Shown here in pieces: positions 33,399-44,350 of a DNA stretch of 64,000 bases (position 1 is its first letter; every line of letters begins with the position of its first letter). The stretch comes from Amoebophrya sp. A120. Taxonomy: Eukaryota > Sar > Dinophyceae > Syndiniales > Amoebophryaceae. The translations under genes and the position numbers were made by a program. Where the stretch lies: assembly GCA_905178155.1 (NCBI GenBank), contig CAJINV010000010.1, positions 5,247 to 69,246 of the forward strand. Direction: 5' to 3'. The notes below the pieces were generated by a model. It did no database searches and was not told the origin of the DNA. It worked only from the letters and a program-made list of their open reading frames with translations.

Positions 33399-35053
33399 TC
33401 TCTTTTTAAAAGTCTACTTCTGAGCTTCTAGGTCCTCTAAGAAAACCAATACAACTACAAACAACTACGACAGGATAGACACGTGCACTTTTTAGGTTCT
33501 ACCGTACAACTATTAAGCGCGTAATGCGTTCTTGCATGAGGGAGCGCACACTGCGAAGGCAGACTGACTTCGCATCGACCGGTCTTGAAAAACTAATGTA
33601 AAAATAGAATACCAATCATCAACTTTTTACCTTTATTACGAATGGTTTCGAGTTCGAGCGACGAGGAAAAGAACCACGAATAATACGATCGGAGACGATG
33701 CGATTGATGTCAACGAGTGAAGGAATCTAATTCTAAGTACGACTCTGCGAAGATCCCTGTCGATTCACAACATTTCAAACGAGAATGAATTTCGATTTCC
33801 ATGAACAAGACGGCACTTCTGCCACAGGCGACACGACGAATATGTTCAACATTTCGAAGCGAGAAGACGTCGTCGGAGGTCTATTTCGATTCATCTCTTG
33901 AAGTAGATCAACAACGAGGAGGTAGTGGCGACCGCGACCAGGTCAGATGGTGGCATGACAAAAACAAGGCGAACAAGAATAAGAAAGCTACGGCCGAAGT
34001 GATTCTTTACTCTGCTTTGCCAACATTTTTGCGGCATCAGTGTTGTTTGAGAGTAGGTGTGTCAGTTGTCACTGTCACGTATCATTCTCATTGTCACTAG
34101 TTTCTAACAATTTTGAATGTCAAAGGCATAAGTTCTTAAGTGCCCCCCGCTCTTGCAGTTCAGTTGAGCTCAAAGTCGAATTTATCTTCTTTGAGCTACT
34201 GCAAGGAAGCACTGCCTCAAGGACGCCCTTCTCCTTCAGTTGCTGCAAGGTGTAGAAAATTTTTCGCTTTCTGATCATGAAAAGAGAAGATAGAGATACT
34301 CGCTACGTCGATTCATGCATAAGATATGCCGGTGATCTGCAGTCGTGGTCTTCTTCCTCTCTATAATTTGCTTCTTCAAGCGTGATAAGGAAAATCTGAG
34401 TGTGCTGGCACTGCTAGCTCTTTCGCTTCGGGGAGCTACAGCATCAAATCAAAAAATCAAATCTAAATCATACATTCATTTTTTCTAGTCAGTTGAAGGG
34501 GACGTATTAATTTCGTAGAGCCATACAATGTTATTTTTAACCGCCTTCGCCCGTGTGATGAAGGTGCTGTCGTTCTTTTCAGGTATGATAAACAAACAAC
34601 GTAGTTCCACTCTGGTGTCCCTACTTGGTCGGGCCTCCAGACAGCGACGCTTCATCTTGAAGTGTTGTGCAACAAGTCGTAAACTTTTTTCTCAACGCGC
34701 AACCACAAAGTCAATGTTAAACAAGATACTTCATGCTAAAATATTGATTTTTGAAGTTCCCCAGAATGATACAGCTTTCTGTTCTGATGTATCCAGTTGA
34801 TAAAGAAGCGCAACGTGGTCTAATGCTAGCCTTAATTCTTATTTGGAAACAAGCTAGAAATTTGACGACAGAATCCGATCTTTAACTTTAGAGTCGACGC
34901 GGTATAATTATTCGTTCGTATACTTCGTTTCTACATTTAGATCTACTGGATGGGACTGCGTAGTTTGCGCATAAAATACTTCGAGCGTGTACTAGTGCTG
35001 TATCTATCAGCATGGACGTGGTGCACGAGTAACTAAGAGTATACTTTATTTAG
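33399..35053. other. Intergenic 1.65 kb, nothing recognised
   Basis: AT-rich, no introner and no inverted repeat was found. Open frames of up to 99 codons exist but look random. It probably contains the upstream sequences of the small gene at 32937-33398. Confidence 0.5.
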
Positions 35054-35334
35054 TTAATCCACTTCCACGACGTATACACACTTGCCTTTTTCCGCACCCT
35101 CCAGCATCGCCTTCGCCCAAAAACCGATTGTTCCATTCCAGCTCAAAAACGGATTGATTTCCCATTCCTGCCTCGAGTACGTCGCCTTCCACCAGAGTGG
35201 CAGCTGCATGTCCCGCGGAAAGTTTGCGCGCACGAGACCAAGGAAGTTTTCCACTTGAAACGACCTAGCCCCAGCTAGCATCCAGCGGAAGTGCAAGTGC
35301 GTCGCTTTGTTCATCTCCATGGCAGGAAACTTTC
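35054..35334 (-). pseudogene. Severed C-terminal part of the DUF285-type gene
   Basis: A minus-strand frame runs from FPAMEMNKATHLHF to a stop at 35054-35056 and reads as the continuation of the BspA-like gene ending at 37306, whose last codons before its premature stop are FPAMEMNKATHLHMHF. The shared 39-bp segment (about 35296-35334 and 37325-37363) marks where a 2-kb block was inserted. The fragment (AGARSFQVENFLGL, LPLWWKATYS, WNGTIGFWAKAML) is now cut off from its promoter and N-terminus, so it is probably not expressed as part of that protein. Confidence 0.7.
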
Positions 35335-35460
35335 TTTCTACTAGAAACTTTCTGTTGATCTCCAAACTTTCTTTCTACTACTTCAACAAACTTCTACTAA
35401 ACACTAAGTTAATATTTCCACAATCACACACCTTATCCTTAACCTTGTCATCTGTAAGTT

Positions 35461-36479
35461 CTAAATATCCACCTCATATCGGTCCCGCACGGCCTCGATC
35501 CAGTCGTGTACGAGCATCTCGCGGACCATGTAAATGCCCTGCGTTTGCAGCAACCCCACCAGCCGCTTGTGCATTTTCACGAACATGCCGGGGGGAAAGT
35601 AGCCCTTCCACTCCTGAATCGATCCCTCGTCCACGAAGCAGGTGACCTGCGGGCCGTTCGACTTCTTCAAGTTCTTTTCCGCAAGCGCACTCCTGTCCAC
35701 AGCGATACTCGTCATCTTGCGCTCTTCATCTTCTTGCTGCTCGTCGGGAGAAGACTTTGTTGATTTGCTCTCGTTCAGAAGCTGCATTTTCTCCTCTGCG
35801 ACCAAATCCTCCATTCTTTTCATCTCGTAATCCCCATCGTAGTAATACTCCGAGCAAAAATCCACGACACTGAAACTGCCCGCAACGTCGATAAAGCCAC
35901 CGTAACAGGTATCACAAGAAAAAGCCTTAACGTTTACGGTTTTATTCACAGATTGCAGCCATGCCTCACACATCTCGCCTAGTATGCATGCTATGCATGA
36001 CAAATTTGGGTACTTTTTGTGATGCATTGCCGCATCACAAATTCCGTATTAGCGTTAAGTACCCGTAAACATTTTTTCCTGTGATAACAGGGACACGAGA
36101 TCTTGTACCCTATCGACATCATCCACTCAAACGCAAGGCGGGACTTCTGTCGTGAAGAAGTTGATGACGATGTAGAAGCACCACAACTTGTGCTTTGATC
36201 TTGCTTCTGTGAGGACTGTTGTAGTTCCGGCGGCGTATGCAGCGTCACCTCCCCTCGTACGTCCGCCTCCAGAAAGTCTAGCCAGCATGCCGTTTCGAGT
36301 TCTTGTTGTTGGCTGGTGCAATAATTTCTACTATCATTTTTATCCTGTGTGGAGGGCGGTGCTGCTCCACCACCGCTCAGTTGCATTTGCTCCCTCTCCT
36401 CTTTCGTGAGTTTCATCCACAAGCAGGCACGCGTCGGCCAATTTTCGTCGATTATAGTACCGGGTGGACGGTTGTCCAA
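35461..36479 (-). pseudogene. Gene A', 5'-truncated paralogue of gene A
   Basis: The minus-strand frame is closely similar to gene A (42659-44158) from RPPGTIIDE to the shared ending RDRYEVDI at the stop 35461-35463. It lacks the first two exons and has no ATG at the break; the first ATG would be at 36416 (WMKLTKEE). One introner (IE-E at 35910) interrupts CPC-YGGFI, whereas gene A is uninterrupted there. Conversely A' lacks the IE-A and IE-H found in gene A. The frame is otherwise intact, so the duplication is recent. Function unknown. Confidence 0.75.
35910..36086. mobile_element. Introner IE-E, duplication ACAGG, with empty site in the paralogue
   Basis: 177 bp, perfect duplication. Gene A has the unoccupied sequence CCGTAACAGGGACACG at about 43370. 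Excision joins SCPC to YGGFI. Confidence 0.95.
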
Positions 36480-36919
36480 TCAGTTATAATAAATTAAAAT
36501 TAGGCCTACACTCACTACATCATGTTTCCCAATGACATACCTGGCCGATCTTCATCTTGACTACATATTTTATGTCTATGGTCATGAGGTTTTTGTCCGA
36601 TGAATAAGAATGCCGCATGGTTGTAGTGGGGTTGAACTAAATAAATGCCAGTTAGATCATCGCTTTCGATCACAATGATGTTGATGCCACTGCACTGCGA
36701 GGCGCCACTCGACGGAGCGCAGTTGCAGTTCTGCACCAATTGCTCAATTATCATTATCATTATACACTTACACGAGCAAGTCAGCACCAGTGTCAGCTGT
36801 GCTCACGTTTTTCAGACTACTTGTAAAAAAGTTGTAAATACCACGATTCTAAAATATATGATTTTATTGCACGATAATTTTGCGTCAAGAGAACAACGCT
36901 GATTAATTCAAAGGCATCC

Positions 36920-37310
36920 TCACAACCCTGGCGGTGGTCCCGACACAAACGTAGCATGCGGGTCCACCATGATATTACCTGCTGCCGCTCTATGATTTCG
37001 GATCATGGCCAGATAATACCTATACCAATCTCCGCCAATCCCTTCCAATTGGTACTCTCGCCCGGTATCGCGATAGGTGAACTCGAGGGCCCTTTCCCAT
37101 TTTCGCCCTACTTCTACCGGCTGCTCTCCGTGGTCTACTTCTGCGCTTCCCGCAGCTCCAGGCTTGGACACCAGCTCTTCACCACCAAGCGTGAGGCGCA
37201 ACACATCCCTGCTGCCCTGATGATCCCCCATCAACTGTATCTGTAACGCAGCGCGCGTCCAGCGCCACGTCCGTCCGTGGGTCCGGAAATAAGGTTCATC
37301 CAGAGCTACA
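36920..37310 (-). pseudogene. 3' fragment of a second copy of gene B (B')
   Basis: A minus-strand frame from ALDEPYFRTHGRTWRW to the shared ending SGPPPGL and stop at 36920-36922. It is highly similar to the last 125 codons of gene B (47048 onwards), with in-frame substitutions and small indels (QIQLMGDH for QVEEA). No start; the upstream part is missing. It is part of the duplicated block. Confidence 0.75.
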
Positions 37311-40179
37311 TAGTTCGGAAGTGCATGTGCAAGTGCGTCGCTTTGTTCATCTCCATGGCAGGAAACCTCCAGCGGCTCAGGTTTTGGTTGAAAGAAATCG
37401 CGTTCCGGAACATTTGGGACACGTCTTTTGCCGACCGCATGTCCCAATCCCCGATGTTCTGGTTGAAATCTAACAAATTGAGAAACATGGAGCCGAAGTC
37501 CTCGACCCCGCTCACGTTCCAGTTCTCCACAGAAAACTCTGGGAGGAAAGTGTCGTGCCAGGGATTCGAGGAATGCAGTAGTATTTCGGGTCCGAGTATC
37601 CACAGAAAAAAAACCCATCCACATCCATTTTTTGCATGACAAACACACGATATTGATTTGATACGTGTTTTGCATGACAAATTGGATGTGGATGGGTTTT
37701 TTTCTGTAGATACCGAGCACACGGAGAACAGCGGGATCGTCAAGTTTGATCCGGTCGGCTGGCACATGGATGGTTTCACCCTCCTTATCCCACGGAAAAA
37801 CTGCTTCACTGTGATGATCTTGCAATATCCGCATCACAAGTTTGCTACACATGACACAGAAAATCCGCCATGCGCGCATTTCCCAAAGGGAAAAACACAC
37901 GCTTGAAAATCCAATGTTCGATGCAGGTGTAGCAAGCCAAATAGTTAATGTGTTCTATTCTGTGCATCACAAGTTCACAGTGAAACAGTTTTTTCTCGCG
38001 ATACTCCTCATGAGAGACTTTCTCCTCGTCCGTCATGACCATTAGCCTCGCGTCCGGCAGCTTTTCCGACGAGTAGAACTTTGGGTGTTCCGCTACTTCT
38101 CGCGAATTGTTGTCGATCGCGCTCCTGTATGCTGTGCAAAAGTATCGTACTAGTACAAATTGCATCACAAATTTCCTCAGCATGAGACATAAAAAAATTT
38201 GTAATGCTGTTTTACCTTAGGAAGAAGATTTGTCATGCATATTTGCAATTACTACGAGTACGATACTTTTGCAAAGGATAACCTGTCCACGTGGTCCACA
38301 GCAAAAAGCGTGTCCACGTGGTCCACAGCAAAAAGGTAAGACAGATCGCGAATCGCGCTCACGTATCAAATGCAAATATGTCTGGGTCTGGAAACCTGTA
38401 ATGCTGAATGGCCACGAGTAACTGCGCCTGTAAGAGCAGTGTAGCATGACAAATTGTTCCGACGCTTTCTCATGCTTAGTGCGCATTACAAACTGCGCTA
38501 TTGTATGACGAAATTGCGGCGCTTTTATTGCTTTTATGCAAGACAGATTTTTCTGGAATCCTGGACACGCAATACAAGTTCCGCTTTTCGTCCAGAGCCA
38601 GACCCAGACATATTTGCAATGCATATCACGTCCCACTCCCGCGGCGGCCCGTAGTAGGCCCGCGCCTGGTTCCGGGCTTTTTCGAATCGCAGAGCAAACG
38701 AATGAGCTTTGTCGACATCCGCCCAACGTGAAAAGTCGGGAAAGAACGGCCCCCCGGAATCTTCCTGGAGAAATTTTGCGTGGTGCTCCGGTCGCACCCA
38801 GAGTAAGTATGATTTGCAAAAACGCCCCCACGACCCTAGAGCTGTCATGCAAATCTGCATGCGAAAAAAGTTTCTCATGCGGAGCCGTATGAGAAGCGTT
38901 TTCTAGTCGTCTTCTGGGGTTTGTGATGCTATAATGAGCATTATATGCTAGATCTGTGTTGATGCTGCTGACCTACCTAGAACAGGACTGCACTACGAGG
39001 GCAAGCCTGTCATGCGAAACAACCAAAGCTGGTTGGTTTGTCTAGCAGATTTCTCATCTTGACACTGGTCGCGTGGGGACGTTTTTACATAGGATAGTAA
39101 GATGGCTTTCTTCAGTTCCCGCCGGGTTTCGAACTTGTAATACTGCTTGTGCTATCTCTATCAAATGCAAAAGGGTCTGGGTCTGGAAGATTCTGAAACT
39201 TGTCATGCGCGTTTGCATGGGCCACGATGAATGTCTGTGATGCATGCCCTAGCATCACAGACTTGTTGAGGGCTTCGTGATACCTATTCCACATGACAGA
39301 CGCCCTCTCCGCGTAGCCAAAATTGCATTCCCTTCGCTGGTCATGCAATACAGATTTTTTTAGAATCCAAATGCAGCATCAAAAGTCGCGCATTCTTCCA
39401 GACCCAGACACTTTTGCATTTGATATGTGCCTCCCCGCGTTCTGAAAGGCCCGACTGGCAGCGCGGAGTGCCGGAATAGGGCGAAGAAAGTGCTGCTGTT
39501 CGCGTGCTGGTCCCCCGCCGCCGGCGCAAGAGGTAGAGGACGCATCATCTTCTTCCGCGACGTAACGAGCGAACTCGTACCGGTCCGGAAGAGGACCTCG
39601 ATAAGGTCCCTCCCCGGACAGTTCAGCGAGCTTGCGCCAAGAATGATACTTGCACATATCTCGGTCCCGCGTCTGGTTTATCTGGTTTCTTTTTTTTTCT
39701 ATGTCTTCCTGGTCCGCTTTACCACGTGCTGTGGTCCCCAGGCCCCCGGCGACAATCATGTCGAGAGCGTGATCTAGAGCGGGGGAAGCGAGGTGGAGTT
39801 TACTATCTGTGGCGGCTTCATGATGTTGTCCCGCTTCATGATCTGCCGAAGATGAAGATTGTCCACCTGGTGCAACTACTACATCTTCTCCAGGCAGAGG
39901 AGGGGACGCCGGCTGCGCGGAAGAAGTGTAAAAGCCGGGCTCTGCTTGTTGCGCCACCAATTGGCGGCCTCCGTCAGCACTTCTTGTTCCCGAAGACGCT
40001 GAATTCCTGGTGGCATTTTTTGCAAGAAAGTTTGCTCGCGAAAAGTAGTCCCAGCAACAAGTACTAGAAGTCCCAGAAACAAGTTGCGCTCCACTCTGCG
40101 CAAGAAGTAGTCCCAGGAACGTGAGGCGGGACGTAATGGCCGGCGATGTTGAAGCTGCTCGATGCATGCTTTTTTGCAT
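37306..40179 (-). CDS. Secreted or surface BspA-like (DUF285) repeat protein, truncated
   Basis: Seven exons separated by six introners give about 520 codons. ATG at 40179 (GTG further upstream is less likely) is followed by a signal-peptide-like stretch (LTFLGLLLAQSGAQLVSG). Next come a low-complexity region and the exons HKQYYKFETRREL and LLWVRPEHH. DUF285-type motifs follow: REWDVSAIRDLSYLF at about 38.4-38.3 kb, and near the end NVSGVEDFGSMF, DFNQNIGDWDM, DVSQMFRNAISFNQNLSRW. These match the FNQ.IG.WD.S.V..M..MF pattern of BspA-like leucine-rich repeats, typical of surface or secreted proteins. The frame stops at 37306-37308 just after entering the inserted block, so the original C-terminus at 35054-35334 is lost. 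Confidence 0.75.
37597..37712. mobile_element. Introner IE-H, target duplication CCGAG
   Basis: 116 bp, perfect duplication, near-perfect inverted repeats. Joins LRVLG to PEILL. Confidence 0.94.
37786..38003. mobile_element. Introner IE-D, target duplication CTCCT
   Basis: 218 bp, perfect duplication. Joins VSHEE to GETIH. Confidence 0.93.
38129..38280. mobile_element. Introner IE-A, flanks TCCTG/ACCTG
   Basis: 152 bp, one mismatch. Joins DHVDR to CAIDN. Confidence 0.88.
38283..38336. repeat. 27-bp in-frame tandem duplication
   Basis: TGTCCACGTGGTCCACAGCA and the next 7 bases occur twice in tandem in an exon, duplicating LFAVDHVDT as LFAVDHVDR. It abuts the IE-A insertion. Confidence 0.9.
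38364..38625. mobile_element. Introner IE-B, target duplication TCACG
   Basis: 262 bp, perfect duplication. Joins REWDV to SAIRD within a DUF285-type motif. Confidence 0.93.
38808..39096. mobile_element. Introner IE-C, target duplication GTAAG
   Basis: 289 bp, perfect duplication. Joins KKAIL to LWVRP. Confidence 0.93.
39153..39425. mobile_element. Introner IE-B with 6-bp terminal extension, duplication TGTGC
   Basis: 273 bp. The left end reads TATCTCTATCAAATG, so TATCTC is doubled; the TGTGC duplication lies outside it. Joins NAGRH to KQYYK. Confidence 0.9.
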
Positions 40180-40843
40180 TTTGATCTGTTCCTCGCAATG
40201 ATTATACACTTAGAAAAGAAGTGGACGTCGACGTAAAAAATTAGATATGAAAAAGCCTTAAAATCCTACATATGAAAATATCAAATCTCAGACGTATCTA
40301 GTATGTAATGAACGAGAAGATGAAAGCGCCACTTCTGCACACATCAAATTATGGCACTAATTGTTGGAGGCTTAGCTGGTTGCAAAAATAGTAGTTGCAG
40401 TTGCACCTTCTAGCAGCGAATGCCAAAAACTTCTATCTAAAACTACACCTCACTTATTTAGCCTTTAGTTTACTTGAATCCCTGTGCGTGGCGATAATCG
40501 ACGTAGAAAGGTTCTGTTGGTGCATGTGGAAGTAGTACCTAGAACTTCTACTTCTACTACAAGAAATCCAAATCGCCGAGGAACTAGATAAATTTCTTCG
40601 AAAAATTGTTCTTGCACCTGGTACAGGCCGAAGGTGTTGGAGCTTCGAGATCCCTTCTAGGACTACATCATCAAGGATCATGCAGATCTGTCCAGGGGAT
40701 AGTACTCGCGATCGGATGAAGAAGATGAAGATAGAGGTGACCACGATCACGATCTTGATGTTCTTGATTGTTCAGCATTATAAATCGTGTCTTTCGACGT
40801 CATGATGCCCCGTGAAGTAGACTTGTGTTTAGCATCTCAGAAC
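40180..40843. other. Intergenic, nothing recognised
   Basis: AT-rich region upstream of the DUF285-type gene and therefore the likely promoter side. No motif could be assigned. Confidence 0.4.
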
Positions 40844-42354
40844 TACTAAGTGGAACTTTCTAGGAATGAGGAAATTTTGAAAAAATTGCCCCCCCTTCGA
40901 ATTCTCTTCCGAAAGCAGCAGCTCTTCGTAGCTGTGTTTGGCTGGCGTGGCGCGCCAGCATTTGTTTGCTGTATTCGAAAATGGAAGCGGGAAGCGACTG
41001 TGTCAGAGTTCGGACGCATTGCCGCGCAGTGAAATCACCAAAGCAGGCAGGCGGCTTTTCGGGTGCCACTCACCTCGATCGCCAACTAGCCATCGCCGGA
41101 GGCTCAGCACACACCTACAAAGCCGCGCTTCATCTGAATAACGGCCGCGATCTCTACATGTGCATCGCAGTGAGAGCACCGCGCTAAGGTGGCAGGTCTT
41201 TGAGGTCTCTGGGCCTACTCTACCGAACAGCAGCTCGCCGGCAATCGCCTAGTGGGGCTTCCAACCCAAGGCGGCAGCCCTGGAAGGGGCCAATGGGGTC
41301 GGGCGCGTGGCCTGGCCGGCTCGAGGAGTTGCAGAAACATTTGAAAAGAATGGCGGAGGACTACCGCGGCGCCCTCAAGTGCCTCGGCCGGGTTTTGGCG
41401 GGGTGCCCCAACAAAGGTCGCGCCCGAGGGCTCAGCCCCGCTCTGCTTTTCTTGGTGTTTCTTGTATGCTTCAAATAGAGATCTGCGCTTTCCGCTCGTG
41501 ATTCAATTTCCGAGGAAAATGGCGAAGGGGGGGGTCGCGGGGGGGCCGGAGGGGGCCTCGAGAGGGCCCCCACTGAAGGGGGCAAAAATCGCCCCCGTGC
41601 CGTCGTGATTCAATTTCCGAGGAAAATGGCGAAGAGGGGGGGGGAAGGCAAGGGGGAGGGGCCGGGGGGCCCTGAGTTTTCCTCGGAAATTGAATCGCGA
41701 CGGTATGGCACCGCTTTTTGCCTTGTTTCGAGGCGAATCTGGGAATTGGCCTGCTTTGCCGGCCTTCCCGGGCTCCCTTTTTTGGGTAGCGAGCGCGGCA
41801 ACAAAACACGCCCAAAGCGAGGCCAAAACCATCACCATAGCACCGCGATTCAATTTCCGAGGAAAATTTCGAGTCCGGTGCGAAATGCCCTCAAGTTGGG
41901 AGCGGTAGGACCAAAGCCGCGGCAGGTTGGTTCACGGTGGGAAGCTGTCGACGGCGTGGGATATTTAGCGCGGTTCGGTAAGGGGGTATACCTGCCCCGG
42001 TTTAGCCGTTTTATTTGTAGCGCATGGCGTCCATGAGTAGGAAGGCCCATGGCGCTTGAGGTTTTGGCTCAATGGCTTTGAGAATGATGCGGGTGTGTGG
42101 AGGCGCCACCATTCGGAGAGCAAGGCGCTGTCTTTTAGGTGCAGCCGCGATAAAGCCCATTATATGTGAGCCACGGATGGCTCTCCAGGCTCGGCGACCA
42201 CAGTTGTCCACGGGGCTCTGCGAGCTCGTCTCGCGCAGCGGTATTCGCAAATGGGCCGGCACAGGGCCGCGACCTGATATCTCCACCTGCCTACTTTCAC
42301 CTGGGGACTGAATTTTTTCGAATTTTCCTCATTCCTAGAAACTTCCACTTAGTA
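40844..42354. mobile_element. GC-rich inverted-repeat element, 1.5 kb
   Basis: Terminal inverted repeats of about 45 bp: TACTAAGTGGAA...TTCTAGGAATGAGG at 40844 and its inverse ending at 42354. The interior is much more GC-rich than the flanks and has no convincing gene. It contains four copies of GATTCAATTTCCGAGGAAAA (41500, 41607, 41847 on plus; 41676 inverted) and long G-runs. Probably a non-autonomous transposon. Confidence 0.75.
41500..41867. repeat. Four dispersed copies of a 21-bp motif
   Basis: GATTCAATTTCCGAGGAAAA plus T at 41500-41520, 41607-41627 and 41847-41867, and inverted at 41676-41696, separated by G-rich spacers. Confidence 0.9.
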
Positions 42355-42658
42355 AGAACTTTATTCGTCCTAGTAAGCCAGATCTATTTAGTACGACTGG
42401 TCGTGGTCTCCGTTCTTGTGAGACGCCGAGTCAGAGGCAGAGCGGCACAAGGAAATAACATCGTCCTCGTGAACCTCTTGTCTGGTTCTGGATCATCTGA
42501 GCCCGAGTTGTTGCAAGATGCTCAGTGAGGTAGATCATGACAACGAGGACTACACACCGACTTGTTGTGTACGTCTATGTGTTCTGCCGTTCGTCCGCTT
42601 CCCTTTCTGATGGTGGAACAACTGGAATGACACGTCCTGTCCGTGGTGTCTATGAGTT
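42355..42658. other. Spacer downstream of gene A
   Basis: Nothing recognised. Similarity to the A' locus ends at the stop codon, so the duplicated segment begins at about 42653. Confidence 0.4.
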
Positions 42659-44158
42659 CTAAATATCCACCTCATATCGGTCCCGCACGGCCTCGATCCA
42701 GTCGTGTACGAGCATCTCGCGGACCATGTAAACGCCCTGCGTTTGCAGCAACCCCACCAGCCGCTTGTGCATTTTCACGAACATGCCGGGGGGAAAGTAC
42801 CCCTTCCACTCCTGAATCGATCCCTCATCCACGAAGCAGGTGACCTGTGGGCCGTTCGACTTCTTCAAGTTTTTCTCCGCAAGCACGTTCTATCCTGTGC
42901 AAAAGTATCGTGCTCGTATTGCAATCATGCACTACGAATCTTGTTCTTAAGGTTAAGCTAAATCCGCATTACAAATTTTATTTCTCATGCTGAGGAAATT
43001 TGTATTGCACGACTACGATACTTTTGCAGTTCATACGTTCCTGTCCACTACGATACTCCTCTTGCGCTCTTCATCTTCTTTCTGCTCGTCGGGAGAAGAC
43101 TTTGATTTAGATTTGCTCTCGTTCATCAGAAGCTTCATTTTCTCCTCTGCGACTAACTCCTCCATTCTTTTCATCTCGTAATCCCCATCCACAGAAAAAA
43201 CCCATCCACGTCCAATTTGTCATGCCAAACACGTATCAAATCACGTGTTTGCCATGCAAAAAATGGATGTGGATGGATTTTTTTCCGTGGATAATCCCCA
43301 TCGTAGTAATACTCCGAGCAAAAATCCACAACGCTGAAACTGCCCGCAACGTCGATAAAGCCACCGTAACAGGGACACGAGATCTTGTACCCTATCGACA
43401 TCATCCACTCAAACGCAAGGCGGGACTTCTGTCGTGTTGAACAAGTTGATGATGATGTAGAAGAGGTTGTGCTTTGATCTTGCTTCAGTGACTTCTGTTG
43501 TAGTTCCGGCGGCGTATGCAGCATCACCTCCCCCCGTACGTCCGCTTCCAGAAAGTCCAGCCAACATGCCGTTTCGAGTTCTTGATTTTCTTGGCAATAA
43601 TTTCTACTATCACTTTTATCCTGTGTGGAGGGTGCTGCTCCACCACCGCATCCGCTCAGTTGCATTTGCTCCCTCTCCTCTTCCGTGAGCTTCATCCACA
43701 AACAGGCACGCGTCGGCCAAGTTTCGTCGATTATAGTACCGGGTGGACGTATGTTGTTCCTGTATCTACTCGTGTCGTCGTTCTCGTCCTCCAAGGAGGT
43801 TGCCGTTGAGACACTGCTCTTGTCGTTCACCTTCAGTTCGTGCCGTCGGTCCGGGGGAAGCTGCTTGTAGAAGTCGCGACTGTAATATGCACAGCATATT
43901 GAAGTAGATTCCCATACGTTCACCTGCACATCAGATGCGATTTCTGCATGACAAATCTTCTTTCGGTCAATCTGATTTGATATCACAAGTGGCATGCAGC
44001 TCAAAGTTAGCAAAATTTGTCATGCGCTTCGTACTTCTTAATCTTATGCGGCTATAAAAACGGGAAATCGTGAAATTTGTATTGCATACGAAGCGAGCCA
44101 AAACCCACTCCTCGCTCCATGCGGATATGTTCTTCTCGGTCCAGTGCTGTTTCGACAT
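42659..44158 (-). CDS. Gene A, unknown function
   Basis: Four exons with three introners, about 345 codons. ATG at 44158 begins MSKQHWTEKNISAWSEEW. After the IE-F the frame continues LARF-GRDFYKQLPPDRRHEL. Conserved-looking blocks are RPPGTIIDETWPTRACLW, ETACWLDFLEADVRGEV, CPCYGGFIDVAGSFSVV and the C-terminal FVDEGSIQEWKGYFPPGMF, ending EVDI at 42659-42661. There is no signal peptide or membrane helix. A Ser/Lys-rich acidic linker lies around 43.1 kb. No family recognised. A truncated paralogue (A') lies 7 kb away on the same strand and confirms the coding frame through conserved codons. Confidence 0.75.
42891..43035. mobile_element. Introner IE-A, duplication CGTTC, empty site in A'
   Basis: 145 bp, perfect duplication. 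A' reads straight through at about 35692 (GCACTCCTGTCC against GCACGTTC-element-CGTTCCTGTCC). Joins VDRN to VLAEK. Confidence 0.95.
43186..43293. mobile_element. Introner IE-H, duplication ATCCC, empty site in A'
   Basis: 108 bp; the left end reads CAT instead of TAT. A' has uninterrupted GTAATCCCCATCGTAG at about 35828. Joins YDGDY to EMKRM. Confidence 0.95.
43886..44088. mobile_element. Introner IE-F, diverged, duplication not recognisable
   Basis: 203 bp; flanks TGTAA and CGAAG do not match. Element plus 5 nt nevertheless joins LARF to GRDFY in frame, which supports these limits. Confidence 0.75.
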
Positions 44159-44350
44159 GGTTTTGATACTGTCTTCTGATACATATACTGTATTTTTAAT
44201 GCTCTTCTGGCTTCACGACCCCGTTCTTTGTTCCTTGTGCAGCTGCAGAGCCGCCGCGTAAGCATGAACTCTAAAAACTCACTGCAGCTCTTGATTTGTA
44301 GTCTGAAAGACCTTCTACAGCTGCACCACTTGCTGGTGGTTCGACAGTTA
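44159..44350. other. Upstream region of gene A
   Basis: Short AT-rich stretch between gene A and the GC-rich element. No motif assigned. Confidence 0.4.

Larger units (their letters stand above)
35335..37324. repeat. 2-kb duplicated block inserted into the DUF285-type gene
   Basis: The block holds truncated gene A' (35461-36479), a non-coding stretch matching 46.63-46.99 kb, and the 3' end of gene B (36920-37310). It is flanked by direct repeats of TGCAAGTGCGTCGC... about 39 bp long. Relative to the full locus at 42.7-47.4 kb, about 2.9 kb between A and B is missing. Confidence 0.75.

Noticed and set aside
42060-42082. Resemblance to the dinoflagellate spliced leader (TTTTGGCTCAA)
   Set aside because: Only about 11 bases match and the next base differs. 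It lies inside a GC-rich inverted-repeat element, with no donor site in the right place.
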